Part shown: piece after piece, positions 60,411 through 64,000 of the stretch
Layout: each line of letters opens with the position of its first letter
Position numbering within the stretch: position 1 is the first letter of the stretch
Assembly (NCBI GenBank): GCA_030830965.1
Contig: JAURLX010000011.1
Coordinates: 57,763 to 121,762 of the forward strand
From: Verrucomicrobiota bacterium
Lineage (GTDB): Bacteria; Verrucomicrobiota; Verrucomicrobiia; Opitutales; UBA953
DNA length: 64,000 bases
Reading direction: 5' to 3'
Translations under genes and position numbers: made by a program
The notes under the pieces: model-generated
Databases searched by the model: none
The model's input: the letters and a program-made list of their open reading frames with translations, nothing else
What the model was told of the DNA's origin: nothing

Positions 60411-61532
60411 TCAGTCGACCGACCGCAGGCGCGGGAAAGCCCAGACCGCGACAGCGGCGACCGGAAGCCAGGCCGCGAGCACCGGCGGGATGGATCCGCT
60501 CTCTCCATAGGCGCGGCAGAGGGAGGAGAGTAAATAGAAGCCGAGGAAGAGCCCAAAGGTCTTCGCGACGCCGATCATCGGGCTGACGCGCCCGCCCGTC
60601 ACGGAGAACGGGATGGCGACGGCGATCACCACCAGGCAGACCACGGGGGCGCTGAGGATGGAGTGGTAGCGCATGACGTAGGCGGATTGCCGCCCGGTGC
60701 CACGGTCGCCGGCCTGGTCGACATAGCGCGAGACCTGGCGGAAGGAGAGCCGGTCCGGCTCCTTGGCCGCGAGCACCATGACCTCGGGGTCCTCATCGAA
60801 CTCCTCCGGGACGAGGACGGCGAACCCGGGCTGGGCGAGGAGCGAGCCCGTGGACGGGTCGAACCGCAGGTCGCGCCCGTCCCGCAGGGTCCAGCGCCAG
60901 CGGCCGGCGACCTTGCGGAACTCGGCGAACCGGGCCGTGACCGTGCGGACTTCGCGGCCGGAGGGGTCGAAGCAGTGCACGGTGACCTCGAAGGCCTGCC
61001 CCGCGGTCACCCCGAGACGCGCGATCAGCCAGAGCCGTCCGGCGCGCGCGTTCTCGAAGGAGACGAACTCGGTCTGGCCGCCCGTGGCGGCCGAGCCGCC
61101 CTGCGCACGCAGGGCCCGGAACTGCTCCCGCTCGATGAGCTCGCGCTCCGCCTCCATCGCATCCGGCACCAGCGTGGCGCCCGCCACGGCGAGGCCGGCC
61201 GCCAGGATGGCGCCGACCGCCCAGAGCGGCGCCGTGAGACGCCACATGCCGACCCCGGCCGCGCGGATGGCGGCGAGCTCGGAGCTGCGGTTGAACGAAC
61301 CGAGGACGTAGATGACCGAGAGCAGCAGCGAGATCGGCACGATGAGATGCAGGCCCCCGAGCAGGCGCAGCACGAGGTACTCCGCCACGGTGAGGACGTC
61401 CGAATCCCACCGGAGGAAATCGGGCACGGAGTTGTAGAGCACGGAGAGGGCCAGGATGCCCCCCAAGGCGAGGAGGCACAGGGCGAACACCTTGGCCCAC
61501 TCGGTCAGGAGGTATCGGTCGAGGAGTCGCAC
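60411..61532 (-). CDS. lptG: LptF/LptG-type lipopolysaccharide export permease
   Basis: This protein (373 aa from GTG 61532; a GTG at 61547 adds five residues) has the YjgP/YjgQ pattern: N-terminal VRLLDRYLLTEWAKVFALCLLALGG, a helix pair (LLGGLHLIVPISLLLSVIYVLGS, FNRSSELAAIRAAGVGMWRLT), a periplasmic jelly-roll and the C-terminal helices ending in ARGxxF(R)-like PRLRSVD. With LptB and LptF it extracts lipopolysaccharide from the inner membrane. The partner permease is not in the window, so assignment to LptG rather than LptF is a guess by similarity. It is upstream of the RlmI-like gene in a likely operon. Confidence 0.82.
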   Translation of the reverse strand: MRLLDRYLLTEWAKVFALCLLALGGILALSVLYNSVPDFLRWDSDVLTVAEYLVLRLLGGLHLIVPISLLLSVIYVLGSFNRSSELAAIRAAGVGMWRLTAPLWAVGAILAAGLAVAGATLVPDAMEAERELIEREQFRALRAQGGSAATGGQTEFVSFENARAGRLWLIARLGVTAGQAFEVTVHCFDPSGREVRTVTARFAEFRKVAGRWRWTLRDGRDLRFDPSTGSLLAQPGFAVLVPEEFDEDPEVMVLAAKEPDRLSFRQVSRYVDQAGDRGTGRQSAYVMRYHSILSAPVVCLVVIAVAIPFSVTGGRVSPMIGVAKTFGLFLGFYLLSSLCRAYGESGSIPPVLAAWLPVAAVAVWAFPRLRSVD

Positions 61533-61692
61533 TGCCGGCAAGCACACCTGCGGCCGGGCCTGCCAGCAACATCAAAGCCCCCGCGCCTCGGTGGACGCTT
61601 GCCAACTGCCGGCCCGCGGGAAGAGTCCGGCATGGTCGGATAGTGCATCCGGCCGCCCCTCGCGCGACATTCCCCGGACGCGCCGACAAGCG

Positions 61693-61698
61693 TATAAT
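61693..61698 (+). promoter_or_regulatory. Perfect TATAAT eight bases before a start codon
   Basis: TATAAT lies eight bases upstream of the ATG at 61707. If it is a functional -10 box, transcription would start about at the start codon, predicting a leaderless mRNA. I see no good -35 element, so this remains tentative. Confidence 0.4.
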
Positions 61699-61706
61699 CC
61701 GTCCCG

Positions 61707-64000
61707 ATGGTCCGACCCCGCCCCACCCTCGTCCTGCTCGTCGCCGCCTCCGCCGCGGGCGCGGTCGACTACAACGACGATGTGCGCCCGATCCTCGCGG
61801 AGAACTGCTTCTACTGCCACGGGCCCGACGGCAACAAGCGCAAGGCCGACCTGAGGCTGGACGTCCGCGCCGACGCGCTCGCGGCCAAGGCCTTCGTACC
61901 CGGCGATCCGGACGCGAGCGAGCTGGTGAAGCGCCTGCTCTCCAAGGACCCCGAGGAGGTCATGCCGCCGCCCGCGTCGCACCGCAAGGTGTCCCCCGAA
62001 CAGCGCGAGATCCTCCGTCGCTGGATCGCGGAGGGCGCCGGCTACAAGGAGCACTGGGCGTTCGTCGCCCCCGTGCGTCCGGCCGTGCCGGCGAACGGCG
62101 AGCCGCACCCCGTCGACGCCTTCGTCGCGGAACGGCTCGCCAAGGCGGGCCTCAAGCTCTCGCCGGAAGCCTCGCGCGAGACGCTCCTCCGCCGGCTGTC
62201 GCTCGACCTCATCGGGCTGCCGCCCACGCCCGAGGAGACCACGGCCTTCATCGACGACCGCGCGCCCGGCGCCTACGAGCGGCAGGTCGACCGCCTGCTG
62301 GCCTCGCCGCACTACGGCGAGCGCATGGCGCTGCCCTGGCTCGACGCCTCCCGCTACGCCGACAGCAACGGGTTCCAGCAGGACGGCGACACCTTCCAGT
62401 GGGTCTGGCGCGACTGGCTGGTGAGGAACCTCAACGCCGACAAGCCGTTCGACCGGCTCAGCACCGAGATGCTCGCCGGCGACCTGCTGCCCGGCGCCGG
62501 CCAGGAGGAGAAGATCGCCACGGCCTTCGTGCGCAACCACATCCTCAACGGCGAAGGCGGCAACATCGCCGAGGAGCAGCGCTTCAACAACCTCTTCGAC
62601 CGCGTCGAGACCACCACCACGACCTGGCTGGGTATGACGGTGGCCTGCGCGCAGTGCCACGACCACAAGTACGACCCCGTCACGCAGAAGGACTACTACC
62701 GCTGGCTCGACGCGTTCAACCGCGTCAAGGAGCGGGGCACCCCGAGCGGCGGGCCGACCCAGAACGGCGGACGCAGCCGGTTCCGGCTCGACGGCACGAT
62801 GGTGGACGCGCCCTCGCCCGAACAGGCGGCCGAGCTGGCCCGGCTGCAGGCAAGCTTCGACGCGCTGAACAAGGACTTCTTCACCCATCAGACCAAGGCG
62901 TTCGAAGCCTGGCTGGCGAAGCCGACCAAGGAGAAGGGCATGCTGCCCAAGGAGCTCGAGGCGCTGCTCGCGACCGGAGCAAAGCGCACCGCCGCCCAGA
63001 CCAAGCAGCTCCGCGACCATTACGTGAAGAGCGTCTTCCCCGAGGACCGGAAGGGCATCGTGGCGTTCAAGAAGATCGACCAGGCCCGGAAGCTCCTCGA
63101 CGGCTACCGCGGCGACGTCCTGCCGCGCGTCATGGTGATGAGCGACGACCAGCCCCGCGAGAGCCACGTGCTCGACCGCGGCGCCTACCTCGCCAAGAAG
63201 GAGAAGGTGACCTTTGACACGCCGGCGTTCCTGCCGCCGATGCCGAAGGACGCCCCGAAGAACCGCCTCGGCCTCGCGCAGTGGCTGTTCCGCCCCGAGC
63301 ACCCGCTGACCGCCCGCGTGCAGGTGAACCGCCAGTGGCAGCTGCTCTTCGGCCACGGCATCGTGCGGACCTCGGAGGACCTCGGCGTGCAGGCTGACCG
63401 GCCGACGCACCCGGAGCTGCTCGACTGGCTCGCGGTGGAGTTCCGCGAGAGCGGCTGGGGCTTGAAGCGCCTGCAGCGGATGATCGTGACGAGCCGCACC
63501 TACCGGCAGTCGAGCCGGGTCACGCCCGAGGCCTTGGCGAAGGATCCGGATAACCGCCTGCTGTCGCGCTCCCCGCGCTTCCGCCTGCCCTCCCCGCTGC
63601 TCCGCGACGTCGCCCTGCGCGCCTCCGGCCTGCTCGTGCCCAGGATGGGTGGCGCGCCGGTCTACCCGTATCTTCCGGAAAATCCGTGGGAGAGCCTCGC
63701 GATCGTCACGAAGGAACGCGATTTCTCCTACCCGACGTCCAAGGGCGACGGCCTCTACCGTCGGTCGCTCTACACCTTCTGGCGTCGCACCGTCGCGCCG
63801 GTGAACATGTTCGACACTTCCGCGCGACAGACCTGCCGCGTGCGCACGGCCGTGACCTCCTCGCCCCTGCACGCGCTCACCACGCTCAACGACCCCACCT
63901 GGGTCGAGGCCTCGCGCAAGCTGGCCGAGCTGGCCATGAAGTCCGCCGCGGACGACGCGGCCCGGCTCGCCTTCGCCTTCCGCCGCGTGCTCGGCCGCGC
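61707..64000 (+). CDS. PSCyt1-DUF1549-DUF1553 cytochrome (3' end outside window)
   Basis: The frame stays open to the window end, giving at least 764 residues. A signal peptide (RPTLVLLVAASAAGA) precedes the Planctomycete cytochrome C motif ENCFYCHGPDGNKRKADL with CxxCH, and MPPPASHRKVSPEQ with its usual spacing. DUF1549 follows (HPVDAFVAERLAKAGLKLSPEA, LPPTPEETTAFI, SPHYGERMALPWLDASRYADSNGFQ), with a second CAQCH in VACAQCHDHKYDPVTQKD. The DUF1553 domain contains NRLGLAQWLFRPEHPLTARV and SRTYRQSS, and the frame leaves the window at AFRRVLGR. It is a second, more classical member than the cluster copy at 41-44 kb. A TATAAT lies eight bases before the ATG. Confidence 0.9.
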   Translation, partial: MVRPRPTLVLLVAASAAGAVDYNDDVRPILAENCFYCHGPDGNKRKADLRLDVRADALAAKAFVPGDPDASELVKRLLSKDPEEVMPPPASHRKVSPEQREILRRWIAEGAGYKEHWAFVAPVRPAVPANGEPHPVDAFVAERLAKAGLKLSPEASRETLLRRLSLDLIGLPPTPEETTAFIDDRAPGAYERQVDRLLASPHYGERMALPWLDASRYADSNGFQQDGDTFQWVWRDWLVRNLNADKPFDRLSTEMLAGDLLPGAGQEEKIATAFVRNHILNGEGGNIAEEQRFNNLFDRVETTTTTWLGMTVACAQCHDHKYDPVTQKDYYRWLDAFNRVKERGTPSGGPTQNGGRSRFRLDGTMVDAPSPEQAAELARLQASFDALNKDFFTHQTKAFEAWLAKPTKEKGMLPKELEALLATGAKRTAAQTKQLRDHYVKSVFPEDRKGIVAFKKIDQARKLLDGYRGDVLPRVMVMSDDQPRESHVLDRGAYLAKKEKVTFDTPAFLPPMPKDAPKNRLGLAQWLFRPEHPLTARVQVNRQWQLLFGHGIVRTSEDLGVQADRPTHPELLDWLAVEFRESGWGLKRLQRMIVTSRTYRQSSRVTPEALAKDPDNRLLSRSPRFRLPSPLLRDVALRASGLLVPRMGGAPVYPYLPENPWESLAIVTKERDFSYPTSKGDGLYRRSLYTFWRRTVAPVNMFDTSARQTCRVRTAVTSSPLHALTTLNDPTWVEASRKLAELAMKSAADDAARLAFAFRRVLGR

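Overview
The window is a 64 kb, uniformly GC-rich bacterial chromosome segment. The gene content points to Verrucomicrobiota, probably an Opitutae-type lineage. The supporting evidence is a set of families typical of that phylum and of Planctomycetes: two DUF1549/DUF1553 cytochromes, a DUF1501 Tat protein, two DUF1080 proteins, a DUF6807/PmoA-like protein, DUF5069, GxDLY-type SGNH hydrolase and a pseudopilin cassette resembling the 'Verru_Chthon' cassette. The taxonomic call is inference from families; no rRNA is present. I see no IS element, CRISPR array or integrated prophage. Four tRNA genes are present: Arg-ACG, Leu-TAA, Arg-CCG and Ser-GGA.

Layout. 0-1.4 kb: 3' end of mnmA, ubiE/menG, tRNA-Arg and a hairpin. 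1.4-4.2 kb (minus): DUF1080 protein, sterol-desaturase-type hydroxylase and lysine 2,3-aminomutase. 4.4-5.4 kb: accA. 5.4-9.0 kb (minus): four translationally coupled pseudopilin genes in GspG-H-I-J-like order. 9.1-10.6 kb: Na+/H+ antiporter-like protein. 10.6-16.9 kb: tripartite RND efflux operon (adaptor, pump, outer-membrane channel) divergent from an AcrR/TetR-type regulator, with an AcrR-like palindrome between them. 16.9-24.8 kb (plus): coiled-coil secreted protein, SGNH hydrolase, queuosine-precursor transporter, tRNA-Leu (minus), trpA, pyrB, a catalytically dead dihydroorotase (pyrC'), CPBP protease and thiL. 24.8-26.3 kb (minus): two small membrane proteins, one holin-like with a histone-like tail, and DUF5069. 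26.4-30.3 kb: SGNH lipoprotein, MFS exporter, tRNA-Arg, CE15 glucuronoyl esterase and folA. 30.4-35.3 kb: PpiD/SurA-like chaperone, gltX, glnS and tRNA-Ser.

35.5-47.7 kb: DUF6807 protein, then a large minus-strand cluster reading DUF1501 -> PPC-domain protein -> DUF1549/1553 multi-CxxCH protein -> WD40/coiled-coil cytochrome -> Tat-exported pyruvyl-transferase homologue. These look like parts of one envelope or secreted assembly. 47.7-48.15 kb is an AT-rich gene-free regulatory stretch with paired palindromes. 48.15-51.7 kb holds the most unusual pair: an 843-aa multi-pass coiled-coil membrane protein whose N-terminal half resembles membrane proteins I associate with marine phages, fused to an extracytoplasmic domain, followed by a low-complexity lipoprotein.

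51.7-64 kb: Tat phosphoesterase, DUF1080, two NHL-type propellers, an anchored secreted protein, YbfF-like esterase, dapA-dapB, ruvA, an RlmI-like methyltransferase, an LptG-like permease and the start of a second DUF1549/1553 cytochrome cut by the window end. Core metabolism (lysine, pyrimidine, tryptophan, fatty acid, folate, tRNA charging) is interleaved with secreted and envelope proteins suited to polysaccharide degradation. Many adjacent genes overlap by ATGA or GTGA, implying translational coupling, and many starts lack a clear Shine-Dalgarno.
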